Source: an uncultured Clostridia bacterium
GTDB taxonomy: Bacteria; Bacillota; Clostridia; Oscillospirales; CAG-272
DNA: 48,660 nt
Direction of reading: 5' to 3'
Assembly (NCBI GenBank): GCA_947630625.1
Contig: CANRIL010000018.1
Span: forward strand, 1 to 48,660
Positions 16,508 to 25,243 of this stretch are shown one piece after another (the stretch's first letter is position 1; every line of letters begins with the position of its first letter). Made by a program: the position numbers and the translations under genes. The notes under the pieces are model-generated. The model ran no database searches. It worked only from the letters and a program-made list of their open reading frames with translations, and was not told where the DNA came from.

Positions 16508-16546
16508 AAAAAAAGCTGTTCGGGGCGCACATCTAAGCGCCCCGAA
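16508..16546 (-). terminator. Terminator of the two-component operon
   Basis: Ten-base stem TTCGGGGCGC / GCGCCCCGAA (16519-16528, 16537-16546), eight-base loop; on the leftward transcript it is followed by CAGC and seven T. Confidence 0.85.
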
Positions 16547-16549
16547 GCC

Positions 16550-18022
16550 TCATTTTATCTCTTCTCTTACTATGGGCAGCTCGAACCAGAACGTGCTCCC
16601 GTGCCCGAGCTCGCTCGATACGCCGAATTTCGCCCCGTGAAGCGTTAGTATCTCCTTTACGATCGACAACCCGAGCCCCGAACCGCCGACGCCGCGCCGG
16701 TGCGTCCCCTCGACCTTGTAGTAACGGTCCCAGATGAGGGGCAGATTCTCCTTCGCTATCCCCTCTCCCGTATCAGTCACCGCCACGCGCACAACGCCTT
16801 CGCTTACAGTCTCGTCGACTGTGACGGTCTTATCCGCTCCCGTATAGCTGACAGCATTGCCGATGAGATTGTAGAGCACCTGCAAAATGCGCGTCTTGTC
16901 CGCGTTGACGAACACGCCGTCGACATCGTTTAAGATGACGCGGTATCCGTCAGGTTCATAAAGCTTCATCACACGGCTCACCGTGTCCCTCAGCGCCTCG
17001 CCAAGGTCGAACACAGCCGGATATATCGTCTGCTTCCCCGTCTCAAGCCGCGACAACTCAAGCAGGTCAGAGACGAGCGTCGAGAGCCGCTTCGTCTCGT
17101 CTATGACTACCTGCATGTTCTCAGGCGTGTTTTCGCCGGGGATGTCGCGCATCATCTCGGTGTAGCCCTCTATCAGCGTCAGCGGGGTGCGCAGGTCGTG
17201 CGATATGTTGGAGATCAGCTCCTTCTGCATCCTGTCGACCTTCGAGAGCTCGTGCGCCGCGTATGTCAGCGTCTCGGAAAGCTCGTTTATCTCGCGGTAT
17301 CCGCGGCGGACGTTTCTCCCGTCATACGTGTTGTTGACGAGCTTTTTCGCTTCGCGGTTCACGTCCGCGATCGGCGCCGAGACGCGCCACGCGATGAAAT
17401 ACGCGAGCGCTACTGCCAGAATCAGCGTCAGAACGGAAATAAATACGAGCATGACGGTCAGCGTCCGCACGGTCGCCGAAACGGGCGTCATGTCGCTGTT
17501 GAGGAATATGACGGCGTTTGCGCCGTCCGCCATCGTGACCGCGCGCGTATATATCACAGAATCCGGAAGGGACGAGCTCGGGCGCGCGTGAAACGTCGTC
17601 CCGAAGCCGCGCAGCGTGACCCTGTGGACATATATCCCGCTGTCGTTTGCAAGCGCCTTTTTATAATAATTTGAAAGCGAATCTTCATTTATGCTGTGAA
17701 GAAGGCAGCTCGAATTTATATGTGAATTTGCGATAGGATATCCCGTGTTTCCCTCGAACCTGAAAACCGAGATGCACATCTCATATTCCTGCGAGATATA
17801 CTTGACTGTCTCGGTAAGCGCGTCTTCATCGTTTATATCGTCAAGTATGGACTCGCTCGAACGGTAGAGCGTGTTCTGCACTATCGCGCTGTATATCTTG
17901 TCGAGCAGGAGTATCTGGAAGACCCAGAGCAGCCCTATGACGATCAGCACAAACACGACAAGATATATGACGATCTTGTTCTTGACGCCGCCTCCGCGGC
18001 GCGCCGTTCGTTCTTTTTTCAT
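16550..18022 (-). CDS. Two-component sensor histidine kinase
   Basis: 490 residues. Membrane helix 1 (about 16-38), extracellular sensor domain (about 40-185, with two Cys near 83 and 106), helix 2 (about 190-212), HAMP (about 213-262), HisKA with phospho-acceptor His275 in SNISHDLRTPLTLIEGY, and HATPase with N-box LYNLIGNAVSYTG, DTGEGI and the G-box GVGGSGLGLSIVKEI. The ATG overlaps the regulator stop by four bases, so the pair is translationally coupled. Its signal is unknown; LTA-synthase lies downstream and htrA upstream, so an envelope-stress role is a reasonable guess only. Confidence 0.95.
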   Translation of the reverse strand: MKKERTARRGGGVKNKIVIYLVVFVLIVIGLLWVFQILLLDKIYSAIVQNTLYRSSESILDDINDEDALTETVKYISQEYEMCISVFRFEGNTGYPIANSHINSSCLLHSINEDSLSNYYKKALANDSGIYVHRVTLRGFGTTFHARPSSSLPDSVIYTRAVTMADGANAVIFLNSDMTPVSATVRTLTVMLVFISVLTLILAVALAYFIAWRVSAPIADVNREAKKLVNNTYDGRNVRRGYREINELSETLTYAAHELSKVDRMQKELISNISHDLRTPLTLIEGYTEMMRDIPGENTPENMQVVIDETKRLSTLVSDLLELSRLETGKQTIYPAVFDLGEALRDTVSRVMKLYEPDGYRVILNDVDGVFVNADKTRILQVLYNLIGNAVSYTGADKTVTVDETVSEGVVRVAVTDTGEGIAKENLPLIWDRYYKVEGTHRRGVGGSGLGLSIVKEILTLHGAKFGVSSELGHGSTFWFELPIVREEIK

Positions 18023-18726
18023 TTTTCCGTATCAAACCTGTAGCCGACGCCGCGCAGCGTCACGATATGCGAGGCGTAAGGACCGAGGCTGCGGCGCAGA
18101 AGCTTGATATGCGTGTCGAGCGTTCTGTCGTCGCCGTAGAAATCGTATCCCCAGACCTCGGAGATCAGCTTTTCGCGCGAAAGCGCGATGTTGCGGTTTT
18201 TGAGCATGTAAAAGAAGAGCTCGTACTCCTTCGGCGACATGTCGACCCTCTCCCCGTCGCGGTACACGATGCGCGCCGTCAGATCAGCCCGCAGCCCGCC
18301 GAGCTCGAAAATTTCATGCTTCTGAGCGGACTGATCTCTCGGCGCCGCCTGCGCGCCTGACCCGCGCCGGACGCGCTTCATTATCGCGTCAATGCGCAGC
18401 ATCAGCTCCTTCGGCGAAAACGGCTTTATAACATAATCGTCGATCCCAAGCTCAAACCCGTTTATCTTGTCGTATTCCTCGCCGCGCGCGGACAGCATTA
18501 TGATCGGCACGTCCGAGAATTTCCTGATCTCGCGGCACGCCGAGAATCCGTCAAGCTCCGGCATCATTATATCGATTATAAGTATGTCAAAGTCGCCCTG
18601 ACGCGCCATCTCGATCGCGCGTATGCCGTCTCCGGCTTCCTCGGTCTTGTGGCCTTCAAAGGCGGCGTATTTACATATCATGCGCCTTATGCGCTCCTCA
18701 TCGTCTACAACGAGTATCTTATACAT
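18019..18726 (-). CDS. OmpR/PhoB-family response regulator
   Basis: 235 residues. Receiver domain 1-118 with acid pair Asp8-Asp9, phosphorylation site Asp52 (LIIDIMMPELDG), Ser79 and Lys101 (VIKPFSPKEL). After a short linker comes the winged-helix DNA-binding domain (about 140-232; MSPKEYELFFYMLKN, EVWGYDFYGDDRTLDTHI, TLRGVGYRF). It is the first gene of the regulator-kinase operon, with a GGAG ribosome site. Confidence 0.97.
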   Translation of the reverse strand: MYKILVVDDEERIRRMICKYAAFEGHKTEEAGDGIRAIEMARQGDFDILIIDIMMPELDGFSACREIRKFSDVPIIMLSARGEEYDKINGFELGIDDYVIKPFSPKELMLRIDAIMKRVRRGSGAQAAPRDQSAQKHEIFELGGLRADLTARIVYRDGERVDMSPKEYELFFYMLKNRNIALSREKLISEVWGYDFYGDDRTLDTHIKLLRRSLGPYASHIVTLRGVGYRFDTEK

Positions 18727-18758
18727 GATCCGTTTCTCCGAATTTTTTCTTTAGTTAG

Positions 18759-18788
18759 ATTATAAATCCGCGCGGCGGCAGAAATCAA
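18759..18788 (-). promoter_or_regulatory. Promoter for the two-component operon
   Basis: Leftward TTGATT (18788-18783), 18-base spacer, TATAAT (18764-18759). Confidence 0.65.
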
Positions 18789-18834
18789 GAGGGCGGCGCG
18801 AATTTCCGGCACAAATGCGTCAAGACCTTTTTTA

Positions 18835-18867
18835 GGGCGGGGATATCCCTCGCGGATATCCCCGCCC
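18835..18867 (-). terminator. Strong hairpin downstream of htrA
   Basis: Fourteen-base perfect stem GGGCGGGGATATCC / GGATATCCCCGCCC with a five-base loop. Read leftward it is followed by TAAAAAAGG, not a T-run, so it is a stable 3' end structure rather than a classical intrinsic terminator. Confidence 0.6.
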
Positions 18868-18887
18868 CGTTGACGCCTGAAATGCGT

Positions 18888-20333
18888 TTATTCCTCTGTC
18901 TTGCTGTTATCGAAGTTAACGTCGCCCACCATTTTCTCGTAGCATGTCAGCTTGACGTTGACAGACGTTCCGTTTCTTATAACCGTGGCGTCAAGAACGT
19001 CGCCGACGCTGTGCCGTTTGAGCACCGCCTTGAGGTCGGCAAGATCAATTATTTCCGCGCCGTCTACGGAGACGAATCTGTCGCCCGTTTTAAGGACGCC
19101 GTCGTTATATCCCTTTTCGGCCTCCGCGACATAAAGTCCTACCGCGTTCACACGGTACCTCATCATGTCCTCGATCGAGGATACCGAGAGGACCGTGATA
19201 TGGAATGAAGCGCGCCCGCGAACATAACCGTATTCAAGTATCTCGTTCGCGACGACTGTCACGTCGTCCATCGGGATAGCGAATCCGAGCCCTTCAACGT
19301 CTGTTTCGGAATACTTCGCGTTTACGATCCCCACAAGCTCGCCCGCCATGTTGAACATTCCGCCGCCGGAGTTTCCGGGGTTGACGGCTGCGTTCGTCTG
19401 AAGAAGATTCATCGTTTCATCACCGACCGTGATCTCGCGGTCAAGCGCGCTGATTATGCCGTTTGTGACGGAGCCGCCGAGAGTGCCGAGCGGGTTGCCT
19501 ATGATCACGACTTCCTCGCCGACCACAAGAGAATCGCTCTTGCCTATCGTCGCCGCCTTCAGCCCGGTCGCCTCGATTTTGAGGACCGCGATGTCGGAAT
19601 CGGAATCGGCGCCGATTATCTTGGCGTCATACGACTGCCCGTTCGTAAGTCTGACGGTTATAGACGTTGCCGTGCCGGTGTCGCCTGTGATGACGTGATT
19701 GTTCGTGATGATATAGCCGTTTTCGTTGATGATGACGCCGCTGCCCGCGCCGTAAGTGTAATAGAAGCTGTTGCTCGTCGCGTACTCCGTCGTGATCTCG
19801 ACGACTGAATCAGCCGTTTTTGCCGCGACCTCGGCGATCGTACCCTTGTCCTTCGTTCCGAGGGAATCAGGTTTTAAGACAACGCCCGTCGAGGTGTTGT
19901 CCTCAGGCTGCTTCTCGCCGTCCCCGTTCGAAGCGAGCTCATTCGTTTGTGTCGGCGGATCCTGATCGTCGCCGCTGTTCTGCAGCGTCAAGAAATATCC
20001 GCCGACGCCTGCCGCCGTCGCAAGAAGCACCGTCGCCACGATAATGGACACGACGACGAGCACCGTTTTGGCTCCCTTCTTTTTCGGGGGCTTCGGGGGC
20101 GGAGTCGGCTGTCCGTACCCGTATCCGTAACCGTACCCGTATCCGTTCCCATAGGGACCTGACGTGTACTGATACCCGGAATAATTTCCGCCGTTACCGA
20201 CGTTTCCGCCGTTCATCCCCGCGTTCGTTCCCGCGCCGTCGCCCGGCCTCTGTCCGTTCTCCGGAGCCGTGTTCCGGTTTTCGCTTTCGTTTTCGTTTCC
20301 GTTATTCTCGCTGCCGTAAATGTAGTCAGCCAT
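18888..20333 (-). CDS. htrA: HtrA/DegP-family membrane-anchored serine protease with PDZ domain
   Basis: 481 residues. Cytosolic low-complexity N-terminus of about 88 residues (Asn/Glu, then Gly/Asn, a Tyr-Gly repeat at 61-74, then Pro/Lys), membrane helix (about 90-118), Asp/Pro/Thr linker, trypsin-like domain (about 165-370). The full triad is present: His213 (TNNHVITGD), Asp247 (DSDSDIAVLKI), Ser322 (VNPGNSGGGMF). A single PDZ domain (about 380-465, including TGDRFVSVDGAEI) follows. Family members degrade misfolded secreted proteins outside the membrane. The ribosome site is GAGG. It lies next to the two-component operon but with its own promoter region (TATAAT near 20360). Confidence 0.95.
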   Translation of the reverse strand: MADYIYGSENNGNENESENRNTAPENGQRPGDGAGTNAGMNGGNVGNGGNYSGYQYTSGPYGNGYGYGYGYGYGQPTPPPKPPKKKGAKTVLVVVSIIVATVLLATAAGVGGYFLTLQNSGDDQDPPTQTNELASNGDGEKQPEDNTSTGVVLKPDSLGTKDKGTIAEVAAKTADSVVEITTEYATSNSFYYTYGAGSGVIINENGYIITNNHVITGDTGTATSITVRLTNGQSYDAKIIGADSDSDIAVLKIEATGLKAATIGKSDSLVVGEEVVIIGNPLGTLGGSVTNGIISALDREITVGDETMNLLQTNAAVNPGNSGGGMFNMAGELVGIVNAKYSETDVEGLGFAIPMDDVTVVANEILEYGYVRGRASFHITVLSVSSIEDMMRYRVNAVGLYVAEAEKGYNDGVLKTGDRFVSVDGAEIIDLADLKAVLKRHSVGDVLDATVIRNGTSVNVKLTCYEKMVGDVNFDNSKTEE

Positions 20334-20573
20334 AATTTCTCGACCTCACTTTGTACAATATTATACGGAACTTTGCGTTTAGCTCTTGTTTTTGTTCTGT
20401 GATTAGATTATAATTTTAATATGTGAACGCTGTATGACGCTTCCGGTAAAATTCATTGAAAACTGAAAGATGCCGCACAGCCGCCCCAGACGGGCAAAAT
20501 CCGTTATCCGCTCACAATATTATTATTGCAGACTCGTGCCGGAGATATGCCGGCGCGCGGAAAGGAGCCGCAA

Positions 20574-21851
20574 ATGAAGCTCAACTACAAGAAAACGATC
20601 CTCGTCGGTTTCGCCTTCTTCCTTATATCCTCCTTCTGGCAGGCATATGACACGATCGTCCCGCTCATCCTCAAGCATAAATTCGGGATGTCGGACGGGA
20701 GCTCCGGGATCATCATGTCGCTTGACAACATCTTCGCCGTCTTCCTTCTGCCGATTTTCGGCAATCTCTCCGACAGGCTGAAGACGAGATACGGCCGCCG
20801 CACGCCGTTCATCCTGTTCGGAACGCTCGTCGCCGTCGCCGCGTTCTCCGCGCTCGGATTTGCGAGCACACTGCCGCTCTTTATCGGTCTGCTCCTGCTT
20901 TCGCTGCTCGCGATGGCGACGTTCCGCTCGCCTGCAGTCGCGCTTATGCCCGATGTCACCGTAAAGCCGCTGCGCTCTAAGGGCAACGCCGTCATAAATC
21001 TGATGGGCACCGCCGGCGGCATGATCGTTCTTATACTCGCCACCGTCTTCAAGACGAGCGAGGAAGGCAAGACGGACTTTTCCGCTTATATGATAACAGT
21101 CGCGGCGATCATGGTTGCGGCACTCGTCGTATTCCTTTTAACTGTCCGTGAAAACAAATGGGCGGCTGAGATGGAGGCGGACACCGAAAAATACCACCTC
21201 GACGCGGAATCCGAGCAGCGCACGACGGGCGGGAAGCTCTCGCGCGAGCAGTTCATCTCGCTGCTCTTCATCCTTGCCTCCGTCGCCCTCTGGTTCATCG
21301 GCTACAACGCCGTAACGTCAAAATATTCCGTCTACGCGACTGATATAATCGGCGTCTCATATTCGACGACGCTGCTGCTCGCCAACGCCGCCGCGGTCGT
21401 CACCTACATCCCCGTCGGAATTATCGCCTCGAAGATCGGGCGCAAAAAATCCGTCCTCGCCGGCGTCGCGATACTCGCCGTCGCGTTTTTCGGCGCGAGC
21501 TTCATCGAGCGGGGCACGTCGGTCATTGTAATGGATATTTTCTTCGTCCTCGCCGGGATCGGCTGGGCTACGATAAACGTCAACTCCTTCCCCATGGTCG
21601 TCGAGCTCGCCTCGTCAGGCGATGTCGGAAAATATACGGGCTTTTACTACACAGCCTCGATGGCGGCACAGGTCGTGACGCCGATTCTCTCCGGCTATCT
21701 GATGGATATTTTCGGCATGCGCGAGGTATTCTTCCCGTACGCGACGGTGTTCGTCGTCCTCTCGTTCATCACAATGTGCTTCGTCCGCCACGGCGACTCA
21801 AAGCCCGCCGTCTCCGCCTCGAAGCTTGAGGCCTTCGCCGACAACGACTGA
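20574..21851 (+). CDS. Major facilitator superfamily transporter (sugar-type)
   Basis: 425 residues from the ATG at 20574, which has GGAAAGGAG six bases upstream; the open frame extends 16 codons further without support. Twelve hydrophobic segments with a charged central loop (about 200-225). The motif FGNLSDRLKTRYGRRTPFIL resembles the loop 2-3 signature of glycoside/sucrose-type MFS carriers (GPH/SLC45-like), which move sugars with cations. First of a three-gene unit with GDPD (two-base gap) and CapA, so a glycerophosphodiester or glycan-derived substrate is possible; this is inference. Confidence 0.88.
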   Translation: MKLNYKKTILVGFAFFLISSFWQAYDTIVPLILKHKFGMSDGSSGIIMSLDNIFAVFLLPIFGNLSDRLKTRYGRRTPFILFGTLVAVAAFSALGFASTLPLFIGLLLLSLLAMATFRSPAVALMPDVTVKPLRSKGNAVINLMGTAGGMIVLILATVFKTSEEGKTDFSAYMITVAAIMVAALVVFLLTVRENKWAAEMEADTEKYHLDAESEQRTTGGKLSREQFISLLFILASVALWFIGYNAVTSKYSVYATDIIGVSYSTTLLLANAAAVVTYIPVGIIASKIGRKKSVLAGVAILAVAFFGASFIERGTSVIVMDIFFVLAGIGWATINVNSFPMVVELASSGDVGKYTGFYYTASMAAQVVTPILSGYLMDIFGMREVFFPYATVFVVLSFITMCFVRHGDSKPAVSASKLEAFADND

Positions 21852-21853
21852 TC

Positions 21854-22726
21854 ATGAATCCACTCAACATTGCCGTCACAGTCATAATATCGGCGCTCGC
21901 TGCCGCCGTTATCCTCTTCTGCCTCTATATTTTTCTGATCGCCGGGCGCAGAAAGCACCCCGAGCACGCGTTTTTCGACGGACTTTTCGCCCACCGCGGG
22001 CTTTATTCGAACGAAACGCCGGAAGCGCCGGAAAATTCAATGCCTGCATTCAGCCGCGCCGTCGGGCGCGGCTTCGGCATCGAGCTCGATGTACATATTT
22101 CAAAGGACGGTGAGCTTTTCGTCTTCCACGACGACAACATGCGCCGCATGTGCTCGATCGACCGGAAAATTGTAGACCTTACCGCCTCCGAGATCGAGTC
22201 CGCCAGACTGCTCGGCGGGAACGAAGCGCCGCCGCGGTTTTCGGACGTGCTGCGCCTCGTCGACGGGCGCGTCCCGCTAGTCGTTGAGCTCAAATGCGAA
22301 CCCCGCGTCGACCCCGCTCCCCTCTGCCGCGCCGTTTCGGAGATGATGAAAAATTACACCGGCGAATACTGCATCGAATCCTTTAATCCTTACGTCGTCG
22401 GTTGGTACAGGAAAAACGAACCTTCCGTCTTTCGCGGGCAGCTTGCCGAGCGATTTTACACGCGCGGCAAACACGACAAAAACGGCGCCGCCCTGTTCGC
22501 GCTCGAAAATCTCTGGCTGAACGTTGTCGGCAGGCCTGATTTCGTCGCCTACAACTGCCTTCATCGCGACGCGCTTTCATATAGACTTTGGCGCAATGTG
22601 CTCAGAATGCCGACGGCGCTCTGGACGATCCGCGACGAAAACACGCTCGCCGACGCTGCCTCTGACTGTGAATGCCGGATATTCGAGTCCTTCATACCGC
22701 AAAGCGGTGGTGAGGTGCGCCCATGA
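21854..22726 (+). CDS. Membrane-anchored glycerophosphodiester phosphodiesterase
   Basis: 290 residues. N-terminal membrane helix (about 7-30, ALAAAVILFCLYIFLIAG), then a GDPD TIM barrel. Active-site residues: His47-Arg48 (FAHRGLY), Glu60 (APENSMPAF region), Glu77 and Asp79 (IELDVH), His92-Asp93 (FVFHDDN). GDPDs release glycerol-3-phosphate from glycerophosphodiesters; anchored members can also trim teichoic acids. The C-terminal half (WLNVVGRPDFVAY, ALWTIRDEN) keeps the family pattern. It starts two bases after the MFS stop and overlaps capA by four bases. Confidence 0.9.
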   Translation: MNPLNIAVTVIISALAAAVILFCLYIFLIAGRRKHPEHAFFDGLFAHRGLYSNETPEAPENSMPAFSRAVGRGFGIELDVHISKDGELFVFHDDNMRRMCSIDRKIVDLTASEIESARLLGGNEAPPRFSDVLRLVDGRVPLVVELKCEPRVDPAPLCRAVSEMMKNYTGEYCIESFNPYVVGWYRKNEPSVFRGQLAERFYTRGKHDKNGAALFALENLWLNVVGRPDFVAYNCLHRDALSYRLWRNVLRMPTALWTIRDENTLADAASDCECRIFESFIPQSGGEVRP

Positions 22727-24123
22727 CCGGGAAACGTGAAATAATCCTGACCCGCGCGGTCGCCGCGGTGCTTCTGATAGCGCTTGCCGCGGCTACCGTC
22801 GCCGTATCATATAGAACGGCAATGAACGGCATCGTCAACTCGCTCACCCCGCTCGCCGGCGCGCCGAGCGACAACGAGCTTATGGTCCGTCCGCTATATA
22901 CCGACACGGGCGAGGATATATACGACGCGATACTCGAAGCGACTGACAAAAAATACGACATTGACCGCGGCTTTATCGACTTCTGCGCCAAAAACGAACG
23001 GCTTTTCCCGAACGGCGGCTTTACCGAGGTCTGCCGCCGGTACCTTTCAACTACGGGATATCGCGACGAAATGTGGGAGGCGCTGACCGGGCTCTCCTTC
23101 TCCGTCCTCTATGACATATACAAAGGCCGCACAAACGACGAAAACGTCACGGTCCTCGGCGATGTCTACGACCCGCACAAAACGACGCTCGCCTTCACCG
23201 GCGACGTTAACCTCGGCGCCGACTGGAACCTCATGTCACACTACCGCAGACACGGCGGCGATATTTCAAAGTGCATTTCAAGCGACCTCATCGGCATGAT
23301 GAAGGACGCCGACATTTTATTTGTAAATAACGAATTTTCGATCTCGACCGGCGGCGCGCCGCTCGCGGGCAAAACGTACACGTTCCGAGCCGACCCCGCA
23401 GACCTCTCAATTTTCGGCGAGCTCGGCGTCGACATGGTTTCCCTCGCGAACAACCACATATATGACTACGGCCACGAGGCATTTTCGGACACGATCTCAA
23501 ATCTCGACCGCGCCGGGATCATCCACGTCGGCGCGGGAGAAAACGAAGCCGAGGCGTCGGAAATAAGGTACGTCATTTCCGGCGGCGTCAAGCTCGCGTT
23601 CTGCGCCGCCTCGTCGGCTGAGGTACACAGAATGACGCCAGTCGCCGACGGCGAGGACCCAGGCGTCATGGGCATATATGACACGGAAAAATTTCTCCGC
23701 GTTATCAAAGAGGCCGACGCCAACGCCGATATCGTCATCGCCTACGTCCATTTCGGCACGGAATTTTCAAACGCGCTGAACGACAAACAGGTGGCGGCGG
23801 CGCATTCGTTCGTCGACGCGGGAGCCGACATCGTTATCGGCGCGCACCCGCACGTGCTCCAGCCGGTCGAATACTATAACGGCACGCCGATCATATACAG
23901 CCTCGGCAACTTCTGGTTCAACACGAGCGATTATGACACCGCCCTGCTCTCCGTCTCCGTCTCCGTCGGCATAACGCCCGTGCTCCGCCTCTATCCCTGC
24001 GTCTCCTCCGGCGGCGACCTCGCTCTCGCCGATGAAAAAGACGCCGCGCGCATAATCGAAAAGCTCAACTCCTGGTCGTCCTCCGCCGACATAGGGGAAG
24101 ACAACCGCATACGCGAAAGATAA
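22723..24123 (+). CDS. CapA-family (PGA_cap) metallophosphatase-fold protein
   Basis: 466 residues. One N-terminal membrane helix (about 9-30), an unrecognised stretch (30-145), then the CapA domain (about 150-420): LAFTGDVNLGADW, LFVNNEFSIS, MVSLANNHIYDYG, IVIAYVHFGTEFS, VIGAHPHVLQPVEYYNGTPI and IYSLGNFWF. These Asp/Asn/His motifs form the di-metal site of the calcineurin-like fold. Named for poly-gamma-glutamate capsule synthesis, but most members outside cap operons have no proven role; here there is no capB/capC. Start overlaps the GDPD stop (ATGA). Confidence 0.88.
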   Translation: MTGKREIILTRAVAAVLLIALAAATVAVSYRTAMNGIVNSLTPLAGAPSDNELMVRPLYTDTGEDIYDAILEATDKKYDIDRGFIDFCAKNERLFPNGGFTEVCRRYLSTTGYRDEMWEALTGLSFSVLYDIYKGRTNDENVTVLGDVYDPHKTTLAFTGDVNLGADWNLMSHYRRHGGDISKCISSDLIGMMKDADILFVNNEFSISTGGAPLAGKTYTFRADPADLSIFGELGVDMVSLANNHIYDYGHEAFSDTISNLDRAGIIHVGAGENEAEASEIRYVISGGVKLAFCAASSAEVHRMTPVADGEDPGVMGIYDTEKFLRVIKEADANADIVIAYVHFGTEFSNALNDKQVAAAHSFVDAGADIVIGAHPHVLQPVEYYNGTPIIYSLGNFWFNTSDYDTALLSVSVSVGITPVLRLYPCVSSGGDLALADEKDAARIIEKLNSWSSSADIGEDNRIRER

Positions 24124-24160
24124 ATTTAATGTAACCGACATATCGTAAAAAACTCCGCCG

Positions 24161-24195
24161 GGAGGGACTTTTCAAAAATGTCCCTCCCCTTTTTT
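24161..24195 (+). terminator. Terminator of the MFS-GDPD-CapA operon
   Basis: Eight-base stem GGAGGGAC / GTCCCTCC, 11-base loop, tail CCTTTTTTAT. Confidence 0.88.
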
Positions 24196-24278
24196 ATATC
24201 GTACAATCGCTGTGTATACGATAAAAATATGGCATATCACCGCAAATTCAAAAAAATATCCAAAAAATCCGACAGGAC

Positions 24279-24307
24279 TTGACATAGCAGTTATAAAGCA
24301 GTACAAT
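24279..24307 (+). promoter_or_regulatory. Promoter for the Cys-rich membrane protein gene
   Basis: TTGACA (24279-24284), 17-base spacer, TACAAT (24302-24307). Confidence 0.82.
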
Positions 24308-24347
24308 ATTTGAGGACAGAAATTTTTAGCATCATAGGGGGTCTTTT

Positions 24348-25160
24348 ATGGAAGAATCTTATTGCGGGAAATCATGCAGTACATGTTCGTACAGGGAAGA
24401 GCTCGGCTGTCCCGGATGCTTTGACGGGCCCGGCGACCGGCATGAGGGCGATTGCAGGCTCGCCGCCTGCTGCCGCGGGCGCGGACACAAAACGTGCGAA
24501 ACGTGTACGGACAAAAGCGTCTGCGTGATGATTAAACGCCGGAATTTCGTGCAGCGGGACCGCGTGAAAGAAGCAGCGGCATTCGACGAGTTTGAAGCGC
24601 ACAACATAGAGAAATGCGCCTTTCTCGGAAAATGGATCCGGTTGCTGTTCCTGCTCATTATCCCATCGATTATAGGCACCGCGATAGGGCTGTTCCCATT
24701 CCCGATAAGCATCGTCGGCAACTCGATACTTACGCTTACGTGGATCACATACGGCGTGATACTTATCATGCTCGCAAGGTACTCGGATAATTATAAGATC
24801 GCCGGTATCTGCTCCCTTATAAACTCCGTTTTTTCGTTTATCGCTATCTTTTTAGACGAAAGCTCTTCCTTCTATCTATTGCTTGTAATGCTCGACATCG
24901 TACCCTCGTTTTTCTCCGAATTCAAGGAATATGCCTCTCACAGTGAAGTGCTCACCGGCATAGATGACGAGCTTTCGGAGAAGTGGAAAAAGCTTTTGTA
25001 CCTGTATGTCGTCTCGATGCTCGGCTTACACACTGTGCATTTTGGGGGTCTTGGTTATTTGATCGCGCTTGCCTCTTTCGCCGTATATATGCCGGTCAAA
25101 ATCGTAAAGCTCATCTATCTGCGCCGCACCGCCGCAGCGTTCCGCGACTACGACGCCTGA
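24348..25160 (+). CDS. Cys-rich (DUF3795-like) domain fused to a membrane domain
   Basis: 270 residues. Residues 1-65 hold 13 cysteines in CxxC-like pairs (SYCGKSCSTCSYREELGCPG, ... AACCRGRGHKTCETCTDKSV), resembling DUF3795-type zinc or cluster-binding modules. Residues 95-265 are hydrophobic with about five helices (LLFLLIIPSIIGTAIGLFPF, LTLTWITYGVILIMLARY, IAGICSLINSVFSFIAIF, and two at the C-terminus). The ribosome site GGGGG lies six bases before the ATG. Single-gene unit with promoter and terminator. The Cys module suggests metal or redox sensing at the membrane; function is unknown and the DUF assignment is from pattern memory. Confidence 0.7.
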   Translation: MEESYCGKSCSTCSYREELGCPGCFDGPGDRHEGDCRLAACCRGRGHKTCETCTDKSVCVMIKRRNFVQRDRVKEAAAFDEFEAHNIEKCAFLGKWIRLLFLLIIPSIIGTAIGLFPFPISIVGNSILTLTWITYGVILIMLARYSDNYKIAGICSLINSVFSFIAIFLDESSSFYLLLVMLDIVPSFFSEFKEYASHSEVLTGIDDELSEKWKKLLYLYVVSMLGLHTVHFGGLGYLIALASFAVYMPVKIVKLIYLRRTAAAFRDYDA

Positions 25161-25181
25161 TATTTTTTCCCGGTAATGAAA

Positions 25182-25218
25182 ATGCGTGGGACACGCTCGT
25201 ATCCCACGCATATTTTTT
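25182..25218 (+). terminator. Terminator between the Cys-rich gene and tpiA
   Basis: Ten-base stem ATGCGTGGGA / TCCCACGCAT, ten-base loop, tail ATTTTTTT on the plus strand. The leftward strand has a weaker TTTTCATT tail and may also serve convergent tpiA. Confidence 0.88.
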
Positions 25219-25243
25219 TATTTGCTTATCTGCTTGTCTACGC

